DNA from: CAIKZJ01 sp041675325 | GTDB lineage: Bacteria > Bacteroidota > Ignavibacteria > Tepidaquicellales > Tepidaquicellaceae | NCBI GenBank assembly: GCA_041675325.1 | Contig: JBAYUG010000007.1 | Location: forward strand, 3,477-67,476 | Reading direction: 5' to 3' | DNA length: 64,000 nt | In this document: piece after piece, positions 36,346 to 44,848 of the stretch | Layout of the letters: each line of letters begins with the position of its first letter | Numbering within the stretch: position 1 is the stretch's first letter | Notes under the pieces: generated by a model | Database searches by the model: none | Told to the model about the DNA's origin: nothing | What the model saw: the letters and a program-made list of their open reading frames with translations, nothing else | Made by a program: the position numbers and the translations under genes

Positions 36346-37650
36346 CTAATCTATAATATCTATGATTAAGTTTTTCTTAGAAGTATTCTTTTCATTTATT
36401 TCGATGGAATTATTAATCAGCTCAAGTGATTTTATAAATTTATCTTCATCCTCAGCAAAGACTTCACAGATTGCATCACCCTTCACAACTTCATCGCCGC
36501 ATTTCTTTTCAAGAATGATACCCGAAAGGTAATCAATCTTATCATCAGCTTTCTTTCTACCTCCGCCAAGTTCAACATTTGCAAGACCGAACCCATATGC
36601 ATCAAGTTTATTAATGAAACCTGTTTTTTCAGCAGAAATTATTCTTGAGAATTTTGCCCTCTTTAAGCTCTTGTAATCTTCAACATAATCCACGCTTCCT
36701 TCATGTTCTTCCACCATTTCCAAAAACTTATCATAGACCTTACCGCTTGCCAGCAGCTCATCGGCAATCTTCTCACCTTCATCTATACTTTTAGCCTTAT
36801 CGCCAAGGAATATCATTGCACCTGCAAGCACATTGTTAATTTTTATCAAATCAGGAACCTGCGCACCCTTCATGACTTCAATACACTCTTCAACTTCAAG
36901 CCAGTTGCCAATCTTGTAACCGAGAGGTTCGTGCATATCAGTCAGTATTGCAATAGCTTTCTTGCCAAACTTCTTTGAAACTGAAACGAGTTTTTTGGCA
37001 AGTTCTCTGGATTCGTCTTCGTCCTGAAGATTTGCACCGCTTCCCATCTTTACGTCAAAAACAAGTGCCTCCGCACCTTCTGCAAGTTTCTTGCTCAGTA
37101 TGCTGGAAGTGATAAGAGGTATGCTGTCCACGGTTGCGGTAACATCCCGCAATGCATAAAACTTTTTATCAGCAGGGGCGACAGTATCTGTCTGTCCAAT
37201 CATTACGCAGCCAATTTTTGCGAGTGTGTCTTTATACTGCTGAATATTTTTATTGATATTAAATCCTTTTATGGATTCGAGTTTATCAAGCGTACCGCCC
37301 GTATGCCCGAGTCCCCTGCCTGAAATCATAGGTACATAGATTCCGAGTAAAGATATTTGTGGTGAGAGTATTAGCGAGGTTTTATCGCCTACTCCTCCGG
37401 TTGAGTGCTTGTCAACTTTTGCGCCTTTTATAAAAGAAAGGTCAATGATTTCACCGCTGTTAAGCATTAATTCTGTAAGATGAAGCGTTTCTTCATCGTC
37501 CATACCTTTGAAATGCACTGCCATTAGAAATGCTGAGACCTGATAATCCGTAATTTTTCCTTCAAGATGTTTGCTGATGAAGAAATTAATTTCTTCTTTT
37601 GAAAGTTTACCACCGTTTCGCTTTCTCTTTATTATTTCTACAGCATTCAT
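36346..37650 (-). CDS. Pyrimidine-nucleoside / thymidine phosphorylase
   Basis: 434 residues from the ATG at 37650 (MNAVEIIKRKRNG, the standard family start; the longer frame from 37671 adds an unlikely hydrophobic leader). The glycosyltransferase-family-3 signature is clear: KHSTGGVGDKTSLILSP (phosphate site), SGRGLGHTGGTLDKLESI and the substrate residues in DKKFYALRDVTATV. It splits thymidine, or uridine in the Pdp subtype, with phosphate into base plus (deoxy)ribose 1-phosphate. The length matches Geobacillus Pdp (433) and E. coli DeoA (440). It is upstream of, and adjacent to, the nuclease gene. Confidence 0.93.
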   Translation of the reverse strand: MNAVEIIKRKRNGGKLSKEEINFFISKHLEGKITDYQVSAFLMAVHFKGMDDEETLHLTELMLNSGEIIDLSFIKGAKVDKHSTGGVGDKTSLILSPQISLLGIYVPMISGRGLGHTGGTLDKLESIKGFNINKNIQQYKDTLAKIGCVMIGQTDTVAPADKKFYALRDVTATVDSIPLITSSILSKKLAEGAEALVFDVKMGSGANLQDEDESRELAKKLVSVSKKFGKKAIAILTDMHEPLGYKIGNWLEVEECIEVMKGAQVPDLIKINNVLAGAMIFLGDKAKSIDEGEKIADELLASGKVYDKFLEMVEEHEGSVDYVEDYKSLKRAKFSRIISAEKTGFINKLDAYGFGLANVELGGGRKKADDKIDYLSGIILEKKCGDEVVKGDAICEVFAEDEDKFIKSLELINNSIEINEKNTSKKNLIIDIID

Positions 37651-37771
37651 TAAGTAAATTATGAAAAACAAGTCGTTTAAAAAAGTCTAATGAATAAAAA
37701 AGGAAGGAAGAAATGGTTATGGGATTATTTAATCTTTCACGAGGGCAACTTACACCTTACATGGGTTTTAA

Positions 37772-37831
37772 AATAGGCAAAGTGACAATTAAGGGGAATA
37801 GGGGGCTTAATCGATACTAACTTTGCCTATT
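37772..37831. repeat. Long-loop inverted repeat between the response regulator and the phosphorylase gene
   Basis: AATAGGCAAAGT at 37772-37783 is perfectly complementary to ACTTTGCCTATT at 37820-37831, with a 36-base purine-rich loop. It lies downstream of the response regulator and upstream of the phosphorylase on the minus strand. The tail after the stem (TTTTAAAA) is a poor U-tract, so it could be a weak terminator, an attenuator or a structured leader. Confidence 0.6.
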
Positions 37832-37861
37832 AATTATTAGGGAGAAAACAACTCAAAAAAT

Positions 37862-38251
37862 CTATGTTTGGTTAGCATGCATCACACATTTCGGTAGAGC
37901 ATCAGATATCATAATTCTTAACATGTGTATATCAATGGGTTTCTGCATATAACCGAATGAACACTTATCAATAAACTTATTATCTTTATAATCATAAGAT
38001 GTCATCAATATCAACGGTATATTATACTTAAGTCCTTTTATTATGAATGCAAATTCTACACCGTTTAATCCCGGCATTCTTATGTCTGAAATAATCAAAT
38101 CAGGATGTAAATTTTTAACAATTTCAAGCCCGGTTATCCCGTTTCTTGCTTTTAAAACTTTGTAGCCGAGTTCTTCAAGATATGACGAAAGTGATTCGAG
38201 TGTTGAATCGTCATCATCTATCAGTAATATTTTATTGGTTTCTATTTGCAT
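37862..38251 (-). CDS. Stand-alone CheY-like response-regulator receiver protein
   Basis: A 129-residue single receiver domain with a complete phosphorylation site: the acidic cluster Asp12-Asp15, phospho-acceptor Asp56 (IISDIRMPG), the switch Thr84 (LILMTSYD) and Lys104 (MQKPID). No output domain is present, so it must signal by protein contact or serve as a phosphorelay intermediate. No histidine kinase lies nearby. AAGG precedes its ATG. Upstream on the same strand are a possible 26-residue membrane peptide (16-base gap) and a sigma-54-type promoter, which suggests that RpoN and an unseen enhancer-binding protein control it. Confidence 0.92.
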   Translation of the reverse strand: MQIETNKILLIDDDDSTLESLSSYLEELGYKVLKARNGITGLEIVKNLHPDLIISDIRMPGLNGVEFAFIIKGLKYNIPLILMTSYDYKDNKFIDKCSFGYMQKPIDIHMLRIMISDALPKCVMHANQT

Positions 38252-38267
38252 CTGACCTTCTCGGCTT

Positions 38268-38348
38268 TTATCTAAACAATAAAGCCAAAAATTAATGTGA
38301 TGATAATCGTTGAAATAATTACGACAAAACTTAAATCAAATCTTGTCA
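38268..38348 (-). CDS. Putative 26-residue single-helix membrane microprotein
   Basis: A short frame read on the minus strand from ATG 38348-38346 to TAA 38270-38268. The peptide starts MTRFDLSF, continues with about 16 uncharged Val/Ile/Ser/Thr/Leu/Phe residues, and ends GLLFR. That is one transmembrane helix with an Arg at each end, like other bacterial accessory microproteins. It lies between a sigma-54-type promoter and the response regulator, 16 bases before the latter. No convincing ribosome-binding site is seen. AT-rich DNA yields Ile/Leu-rich frames by chance, so this is a candidate only; conservation in relatives would decide. Confidence 0.35.
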
Positions 38349-38437
38349 TGCTGACTGTGTTTGTTAAATTACGTGTTTTCACTGTTATTGATTTTATTGA
38401 ATTTTAAATGAGATACTTACATCTAATAAAATTATAA

Positions 38438-38452
38438 GCAATTTGCGTGCCA
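38438..38452 (-). promoter_or_regulatory. Sigma-54 (RpoN) promoter
   Basis: On the minus strand the sequence TGGCACGCAAATTGC matches the sigma-54 consensus (TGGCACG, four bases, TTGC, then T), with the GG and GC at the required -24/-12 spacing. It points toward the response regulator, with an expected start near 38427 and a leader of roughly 175 bases. It is fully intergenic. Only one match of this quality was noticed in the window. Confidence 0.75.
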
Positions 38453-38514
38453 GGATAAATCCAACGTTTAAACCTTAAAACAAGCATTTTAAGATGTTGA
38501 AAATAGAATTTTCA

Positions 38515-38547
38515 TCTCATTATGAGAAATACCGTCTCATAGTGAGA
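38515..38547. promoter_or_regulatory. Two tandem palindromes, candidate enhancer-binding-protein sites
   Basis: TCTCATTATGAGA (38515-38527) and TCTCATAGTGAGA (38535-38547) are repeated at a 20-bp period, each followed by AAATA. Their centres lie about 95 and 115 bases upstream of the expected sigma-54 start, the usual distance for activator (UAS) sites, and are about two helical turns apart, so both would face the same side of the DNA. Confidence 0.55.
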
Positions 38548-38707
38548 AATAACACACTTTTTAAACGTAATTGTTTTTTGAATATTAACAGGTTTGATTA
38601 AAAATATAAAATGGCGTTATAATGCATATTTTAAATGTTTCATCATCTTGAATTCATTAAATAATACAAATAATTATTCTCAATTTGCGAAACTGGTTTT
38701 TTCAATT

Positions 38708-38734
38708 AAAAAGGGCTGTTATTTTTAACAGCCC
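38708..38734 (-). terminator. Intrinsic terminator of the YCF48-like T9SS gene
   Basis: The stem GGGCTGTT/AACAGCCC (38713-38720, 38727-38734) has a six-base ATTTTT loop, and A-runs to the left give a UUUUUAAUU tail on the minus strand. It ends the transcript that begins upstream of 47601 or within it. Confidence 0.82.
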
Positions 38735-38759
38735 TTTAAGAAAAGTAAAACAGATATTT

Positions 38760-40904
38760 TTATTTGATTAGTGTCATTTTCTTCACTGATGAATAAGATC
38801 CGGCAGTTAATTTGTAAAAATATATTCCGCTTGGAAGATTTGTTGCAGCAAAATTCACAGTATATTTACCTGCTTGCAAATTACTACTAACGAGATTTTT
38901 AATTTCTTTGCCAAGCAGATCATAAACCGTCATAGTTACAAATTCCTGCTTCGGTATGCTGAAATCAATCGTAGTAACGGGATTAAAAGGATTTGGATAA
39001 TTCTGATTCAACGAATAATCTGATACTACTTGTTCATTTCCGGTACCCGTACCTGTAAGTACATCAACTTTATATATTGTACCGTAGTATCCCGATAAAT
39101 ATGCAACGTTCGTACTGACAAAATTTACGTTCCATAAATTTTCTGTAAGTCCCCAGTTTGTTAGAATTGTTTTATCAACAACCCACTGATTTGCATCAAT
39201 AATTTTAAAGAGTTTACCCTGCTCACCGGTTGCTATTCCTCTGGTTTCACTCACTGCTTCAATATCAATAACATCAACGCCGAATAAACCTGTTGTGTCA
39301 TTCTGCAAAGTCCAGTTCGCACCGCCGTTACTCGTTTTGTAAATGCAGCCGTTAGTTGAACCTATGTAACCTGTATTTACGTTAAGGAACGACATCTCCC
39401 AAAGTGTTTTTGTCCCCGGTCCATCAATACCTGTACTATCCCATGTTGCGCCTCTGTTTGTGGTTTTTACGAATTTCCCTACTTCTCCACATGCAAATCC
39501 TACACTATCATTCACGAAATATATATCTTCTATGTTGTTATTACTTGCTCCAAAACTAAATACTTGAGTCCAGACTAAACCTGCATCTGTAGTCTTGTAA
39601 AGTCCGCCCGCTTCATTCCCGGCAAATCCCTCATTTGAATTAAGGAAACTGATAGTTTTAATAGTACTTGTCAGCGCCGGAAGATTTCTCTCAACGAATG
39701 TCATTCCTCCGTCTGTTGATGCATAAAATCTGCCCGATGTGGCGCAAGCAAAAACATTGTTTGCAGTTACCATTTTCACATCATACGCCTCGAATCCATT
39801 AATAGATTTTGAATCAGTCCAGGTTACTGCGCTGTTTGTAGTCTTAAGAGCAATTCCTCTGTAACCAACACACATACCCGTTGTGGTATTAAGGAAATTC
39901 ATTCCGTATAGGTATGATGCAGTTGTAATTAAATTCCAAGCATTTCCTCCGTTTGTCGAACGGAGAATATTTCCCATATCTGCACCTACAATTATTTCTG
40001 TCTGTGATTTCATGAACACCGCTCTGCATACCTGTGCAGTAAACGTATTGATTGCGGAACTATCGAAAGAAACTCCGCCGTTTGTTGTTCTGTAATTAAT
40101 TCCGTTGGAACCGACAAACATACCTCTCAATGAATCTGCAAAATCCATCGAATAAAGAGCTGCAGTTCCGTTATCCAATGCAATGCTGAATGACACTCCT
40201 GCATCTGTTGATTTGAAAATCACTTGGCTGGATCCGCATATCCAGATCGTTGTAGAACTGACCTTTTTGATATCATACAATGTAGCTGAAGGTGTGATAG
40301 TTTGAACAGTCCAGGATGTACCTGCGTCTGTAGTTTTTGTAATAGTTGAACTCGAACTTACAACCATAACTTCATTTTGGCTGAGAAACTCAATTGCATA
40401 TCTTGCATTTGTACCCGTAGTTGATTGTGTTACCCATGTTGTTCCACCGTCTGTTGTCTTCATGACGAGACCTGAAGTACCGGCTAAATAACCGAGATTT
40501 GCATCCCAAAACTTCACATCATTCAAATTATTAGTAACACCGGTTGTCAATGCTGTCCACGTTAGACCACCGTCAGTTGTTTTTATAACCATGCCTGCAT
40601 AACCTGCAATATAACCAACTGTTGTACTCACAAAGTCCATTGAACGTGGTCTTTCTGTCAGTGCAGATACATTTAAGCTTACCCAGTTTAAGCCTCCATC
40701 AGTTGTCTTTAATACTGTATTATTCGCCGGATAAGATGCATCATCAGCAATTATGAATCCTGTACTTGCGTTTATGAATTCAATCGTTTGCATATCACCT
40801 CCTGTTACACCGGTTTTCATCGTGCTTACAACCAGTGAATCAGCAGCTGATAAAGTACCTGTAATCGCAATTACAGATAATAGAAGTAGAATAAGTTTTT
40901 TCAT
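38760..40904 (-). CDS. T9SS-exported YCF48-like beta-propeller protein
   Basis: A 714-residue exported protein with a signal peptide (residues 1-20). About twelve propeller repeats of the form V-x-F-x-(D/N)-x-x-x-G-(Y/F)-x-x-G followed by K-T-T-D-G-G-x-x-W follow, as in YCF48/BNR-type plant and cyanobacterial assembly factors. The T9SS sorting domain comes last (QNYPNPFNPVTTIDFSI, MTVYDLLGKE, GIYFYKLTAG, MTLIK). In this phylum such repeats are mostly on surface proteins of unknown role, so a photosynthetic function should not be inferred. It starts only 10 bases after iorB, an unusual neighbour for a surface protein, and ends at a strong terminator. Confidence 0.85.
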   Translation of the reverse strand: MKKLILLLLSVIAITGTLSAADSLVVSTMKTGVTGGDMQTIEFINASTGFIIADDASYPANNTVLKTTDGGLNWVSLNVSALTERPRSMDFVSTTVGYIAGYAGMVIKTTDGGLTWTALTTGVTNNLNDVKFWDANLGYLAGTSGLVMKTTDGGTTWVTQSTTGTNARYAIEFLSQNEVMVVSSSSTITKTTDAGTSWTVQTITPSATLYDIKKVSSTTIWICGSSQVIFKSTDAGVSFSIALDNGTAALYSMDFADSLRGMFVGSNGINYRTTNGGVSFDSSAINTFTAQVCRAVFMKSQTEIIVGADMGNILRSTNGGNAWNLITTASYLYGMNFLNTTTGMCVGYRGIALKTTNSAVTWTDSKSINGFEAYDVKMVTANNVFACATSGRFYASTDGGMTFVERNLPALTSTIKTISFLNSNEGFAGNEAGGLYKTTDAGLVWTQVFSFGASNNNIEDIYFVNDSVGFACGEVGKFVKTTNRGATWDSTGIDGPGTKTLWEMSFLNVNTGYIGSTNGCIYKTSNGGANWTLQNDTTGLFGVDVIDIEAVSETRGIATGEQGKLFKIIDANQWVVDKTILTNWGLTENLWNVNFVSTNVAYLSGYYGTIYKVDVLTGTGTGNEQVVSDYSLNQNYPNPFNPVTTIDFSIPKQEFVTMTVYDLLGKEIKNLVSSNLQAGKYTVNFAATNLPSGIYFYKLTAGSYSSVKKMTLIK

Positions 40905-40914
40905 TTTGTTTTAT

Positions 40915-41496
40915 TTATTTATTATGTTTTGCAATGTTGCGCCCAGCTTTCATTGCCTTTAAATTTACGTTAACGACGTCATCACCTTTTCGACCAAATA
41001 CGTACTTTATTGCTTCTTCAAGCTTAACGTATTCAATATCTATAAACGGCGAAGCAGCTCCGAGAATAACCATGTTTGCTGATTTCAGCGACCCTGATTC
41101 ACGTGCAATCTTGTCGGCATCGAGTGATATCTGGTGTTGATGTGTTTCAAGTTCCTTTATTACATTCTCAATAGGAGGATAGTTCATTATGTTCACAAAC
41201 GGTTTTACGTTTGTTATAATCCAACCCTCTTTTGAGAGATAAGGCAGATATCGCAGCGATTCCATCGGTTCAACAGAAATTATCATATCTGCTTTTCCAA
41301 ATGGGATAAGGTCTGAATATATTTCTTTGCTGGAAAGTCTTAGATGCGATTGTACATCACCGCCTCTCTGGCTCATTCCGTGCACTTCAGCCTGTTTTAC
41401 GAACAGCCCGAGGTTTACTGCTGCAACACCGATTATTGAAGCAATCGAGAGAATACCCTGCCCTCCGACCCCCGCTAAAATAATATCTTTCTTCAT
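40915..41496 (-). CDS. iorB: Indolepyruvate:ferredoxin oxidoreductase, beta (gamma-domain) subunit
   Basis: A 193-residue protein with the 2-oxoacid oxidoreductase gamma-domain hallmark: IILAGVGGQGILSIASIIG at the N-terminus, followed by VKQAEVHGMSQRGGDVQSHLRL. It is the small subunit of the enzyme that converts aryl pyruvates to aryl-acetyl-CoA, reducing ferredoxin, in the cytoplasm. The length is normal (about 190-200). It is encoded 109 bases downstream of iorA on the same strand, so they form the expected pair. Confidence 0.92.
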   Translation of the reverse strand: MKKDIILAGVGGQGILSIASIIGVAAVNLGLFVKQAEVHGMSQRGGDVQSHLRLSSKEIYSDLIPFGKADMIISVEPMESLRYLPYLSKEGWIITNVKPFVNIMNYPPIENVIKELETHQHQISLDADKIARESGSLKSANMVILGAASPFIDIEYVKLEEAIKYVFGRKGDDVVNVNLKAMKAGRNIAKHNK

Positions 41497-41605
41497 TCTA
41501 TAAAACCTTTCAATAATTTATAACTCAATTTCACCCCTAAAGCACAGAGTGCATAAAGAGTAATTTTACAATATTATTAAACTCTAATATTCTATTTATT
41601 TACTA

Positions 41606-43216
41606 CTATTTAGGCTTTTCCCCGCCAGTCTTTTCCTTCTTGTGTTTCCCAATCGTTTGTATGCATTCTCTTCTTGGTATAATCACAGAAACACCTTCAT
41701 ATTCCAGCTCCTGCTCAATAACCTTCATATTCTCTGCATGATTTCTTTTCATTGGATTCAATATGTGAATATGCTCATCTTCTACACCAAGCCCTTTACA
41801 AATATCTTCTATGTGTCCTGAAGCAGAAGAAGTCTGACCGCCCGTCATACCAGTTGTAGCATTATCAAGAATAAAAACCGTTACAGGAGTATTGTCGTTT
41901 ATGCAGTCCAGCAGACCAGTAATACCGCTGTGTGTAAAAGTAGAATCGCCTATAACCGCTACTGCCGGACGTAATCCTGCATCCGATGCACCTTTTGCCA
42001 TAGTAATAGATGCACCCATATCAACGCATGAATTAATTGAATTATATGGCGGTAAAGCACCAAGTGTATAACAACCGATATCCGCAAATACCCTTCCCGG
42101 TGTATACTCTTCAAGAACTGCATTTAGGTCAAGGTAAGAATCAATATGAGGACAACCGACGCATAATGAAGGAGGTCTCGGAGAAACCAATAACGGAATA
42201 TCATTCCCAATAGTATCAATAAGTCCGAGGGCTCTTGCAACAATGTTCGGATTAAGCTCTCCGTCCCTTGGAACTTCTCCGCTAAGTCTTCCTTTAACTT
42301 TTAGTCCGTTATTTAGAAATCCTCTCAGCATTTCTTCAATCATCGGAAATCCTTCTTCAAGTATCAGAAGCTCTTTGCATTCTTTAGCAATTTTATCAAC
42401 AAGATTGTAAGGCAATGGATACTGAGATATCTTCAGAACAGGATAAGGGCATTCACCGTCATAGTTCTCCATTAGATAGTTATACCCTATTCCGCTAGCT
42501 ATCACACCAAGGCTCTTATTCTTACCGTCAATATATCTGTTATTGCCGCTTGTTTCAGATTCATTCTCAAAATGTTTCTGATTTTCCAGTAAGACTTTAT
42601 ACTGTTTTCTCGCATTTGCAGGCAGAAGCACAAATTGAACAGGATTCTTCGGAATATTAATTTTATTCTGTTCACGCTTTTCTTTAAGAACAACTCCTGC
42701 TCTTGAATGTGCAAGTCTTGTAGTAATTCTGACCATCACTGGAATCTTATATTTCTCCGACATATCAAAACCGTAATGCACCATATCGTATGCTTCCTGT
42801 TGATTCGCGGGTTCAAGAACGGGAATAAACGCAAACTTGGCAAAAACTCTCGAGTCCTGTTCATTCTGCGACGAATGCATTGAGGGATCGTCAGCCGAAA
42901 CTACAATCATTCCGCCGTTTGCACCCGTAATTGCCGAATTCACAAACGGGTCAGCAGCTACATTCAGACCCACATGTTTCATGCAAACCATCGAACGCTT
43001 TCCGGCATAACTCATTCCTAGTGCAGTCTCCATTGCAGTCTTTTCGTTTGCTGACCAGGCAGAACGAATCCCCTTCGTTTTCGCTTCTTTTGAATGCTGA
43101 ACATATTCTGTAATTTCTGTGGAAGGTGTTCCCGGATAAGCATAAATTCCGCTTATGCCCGCATCAATAGCACCCTGCGCTATAGCCTCATCTCCTAATA
43201 AAACAAGTTTTTGCAT
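41606..43216 (-). CDS. iorA: Indolepyruvate:ferredoxin oxidoreductase, alpha subunit without ferredoxin domain
   Basis: A 536-residue TPP-dependent subunit. The N-terminal pyrimidine-binding domain has GISGIYAYPGTPSTEI. The motif CVGCPH (about residue 353) and the TPP/metal site VIGDSTFTHSGITGLLDCIND (about residues 423-443) are intact. It ends soon after VIIPRRECIQT. The classic archaeal IorA (about 600-650 residues) carries a C-terminal two-[4Fe-4S] ferredoxin domain with eight cysteines; here this is absent, leaving one cysteine. Electron exit must use another carrier, or the enzyme belongs to a ferredoxin-less subtype also known in anaerobes. Role: catabolism of aromatic amino acids, or the reverse reaction. 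Confidence 0.92.
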   Translation of the reverse strand: MQKLVLLGDEAIAQGAIDAGISGIYAYPGTPSTEITEYVQHSKEAKTKGIRSAWSANEKTAMETALGMSYAGKRSMVCMKHVGLNVAADPFVNSAITGANGGMIVVSADDPSMHSSQNEQDSRVFAKFAFIPVLEPANQQEAYDMVHYGFDMSEKYKIPVMVRITTRLAHSRAGVVLKEKREQNKINIPKNPVQFVLLPANARKQYKVLLENQKHFENESETSGNNRYIDGKNKSLGVIASGIGYNYLMENYDGECPYPVLKISQYPLPYNLVDKIAKECKELLILEEGFPMIEEMLRGFLNNGLKVKGRLSGEVPRDGELNPNIVARALGLIDTIGNDIPLLVSPRPPSLCVGCPHIDSYLDLNAVLEEYTPGRVFADIGCYTLGALPPYNSINSCVDMGASITMAKGASDAGLRPAVAVIGDSTFTHSGITGLLDCINDNTPVTVFILDNATTGMTGGQTSSASGHIEDICKGLGVEDEHIHILNPMKRNHAENMKVIEQELEYEGVSVIIPRRECIQTIGKHKKEKTGGEKPK

Positions 43217-43346
43217 AAATATAATTATTTATTTTTGGTATATATAAAATAATTGAGGTAAAATATATGTGTAAATTAGTAAATCAAGAATAGAATAGTA
43301 AGTTAAAATATAATCACCTTAAAAGAGATTTTATTCTTAATAAACT

Positions 43347-44831
43347 TTAGTTAAAATCTCGTGTTCTTCCAAGTATTTTATCATTACCTACGAAATCATA
43401 AAACGATTTGTAAATTCTGTAATAAAACAGTTCTTCTTTTGACCTGATATCAACTGGACTATTTGCTCTTTCATTAAAAAACTCATTATCCGTTATCTTG
43501 TCCTCAATATAGTTTTTGATTGAATCCGAAGAGCCTGCACCCTCCGAGAACTTCGCTTTAACACGCCATAATATTTCTTCGGGCAAACATCCTTCAAATG
43601 CTTTTCTTAGAAGTACTTTACCTATATTGTTTTCATCAGGCACTTTCTGTACAGGAGGTATATTAAAAGCAAGTTTTACAAAGTTTGGGTCAAGAAAAGG
43701 GACCCTTCCCTCGATAGAATGCGCCATCGTCATCCTGTCCGTTCTTTGAAGATTGCTGTTATGAAGGTTCGCAGTAATCCTTAAGAGCTCAGCATTTATT
43801 TGATCTACATCAAAATCTTTTAAATAATGATAACCGCTGAACAGCTCATCAGCTCCCTCTCCGGTGAGAATAACTTTAACATATTTCGAGGCTAATTTTG
43901 CAACCATATATCCGGGAATTGAACTGCGAACAAGCGGAGCATCAAAGGATTCAAGATAATAAATAACATCTGTAAGAACCGTAAGCATATCATCAAGGTT
44001 ATAAATACACTCATAATGTTTTGTTCCAAGAAAGTCAGCAACTTTTCTTGCTGCTAATAAGTCAGGTGAATTTTCAAATCCGGCAGAAAATGTGTGAAGG
44101 TCAGGATTGTGCTCCTTCATTAAGTAAGCAATAATACTGCTGTCGAGGCCTCCGCTTAGGAAAACACCCACCGGTACATCCGAAACCATCCTTTTTTCTA
44201 CAGCTTCTGTTAATTCTTGTTTTATTTTCTTTGCAAGTTCATCTTCATCATGACATTCATCGCTTTTACTCAATTGAGGCAGAGAGTAATATTTCTTGAA
44301 ACCTTCTTCAGACGAATAAGTATTTCCGGGAGGGAATATATCTATATCTTCGCATCCTTTAAGAGCCTTAAGCTCTGATGCAAAATGTATCTTTCCGTTT
44401 AAATACCCGAAATACAAAGGTTTGATTCCTATTCTGTCTCTTGTAATAAATACTTTTCCGTTATCGTAAATTGCAAAACAAAACATGCCTTCAAGGTAGT
44501 CAACGCAACTTTCGCCGTATTCTTCATAAAGGTGAATAATTACCTCGGTATCAGTTTTAGTGCTGAATGTGTGCTTATCCTTCAATACATCATAAAGATT
44601 TCTGAAGTTATAAATCTCTCCATTCAGCATTATGCACTTATCACCAGTTTCATTGAATATAGGCTGTTTGCCTGTATTCAGGTCGATTATAGAAAGTCTT
44701 AAATGCCCAAAAGATACATCACCTTTGAAAAATGTACCCTTTTCATCAGGTCCGCGGTGCTTCATTTTCTGCATCATTTTCTTCATTCTTTCTTTATTTC
44801 TCTCACCTATTATTACCGCAATTCCGCACAT
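43347..44831 (-). CDS. asnB: Asparagine synthetase (glutamine-hydrolysing), short type
   Basis: A 494-residue two-domain enzyme. The N-terminal glutaminase has catalytic Cys2 (MCGIAVIIG), the HRGPDE loop and HLRLSIIDL. The synthetase domain has the ATP pyrophosphatase loop LSGGLDSSIIA (about residue 228), ILTGEGADELFSGYHYL and HSIEGRVPFLD. It is about 60 residues shorter than E. coli AsnB (554), and trimmed at the C-terminus. It converts Asp (or an Asp-like acid) and Gln to the amide. An AAGGAG site precedes the start. It lies 17 bases after the B12-mutase-like gene, so the substrate may be that pathway's product rather than free aspartate. Confidence 0.9.
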   Translation of the reverse strand: MCGIAVIIGERNKERMKKMMQKMKHRGPDEKGTFFKGDVSFGHLRLSIIDLNTGKQPIFNETGDKCIMLNGEIYNFRNLYDVLKDKHTFSTKTDTEVIIHLYEEYGESCVDYLEGMFCFAIYDNGKVFITRDRIGIKPLYFGYLNGKIHFASELKALKGCEDIDIFPPGNTYSSEEGFKKYYSLPQLSKSDECHDEDELAKKIKQELTEAVEKRMVSDVPVGVFLSGGLDSSIIAYLMKEHNPDLHTFSAGFENSPDLLAARKVADFLGTKHYECIYNLDDMLTVLTDVIYYLESFDAPLVRSSIPGYMVAKLASKYVKVILTGEGADELFSGYHYLKDFDVDQINAELLRITANLHNSNLQRTDRMTMAHSIEGRVPFLDPNFVKLAFNIPPVQKVPDENNIGKVLLRKAFEGCLPEEILWRVKAKFSEGAGSSDSIKNYIEDKITDNEFFNERANSPVDIRSKEELFYYRIYKSFYDFVGNDKILGRTRDFN

Positions 44832-44848
44832 GCTTTCTCCTTCAATCG

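Noticed and set aside
38760..40904. Photosystem II assembly factor
   Set aside because: YCF48-like repeats are common in T9SS surface proteins of this phylum, and no photosynthesis gene is present.
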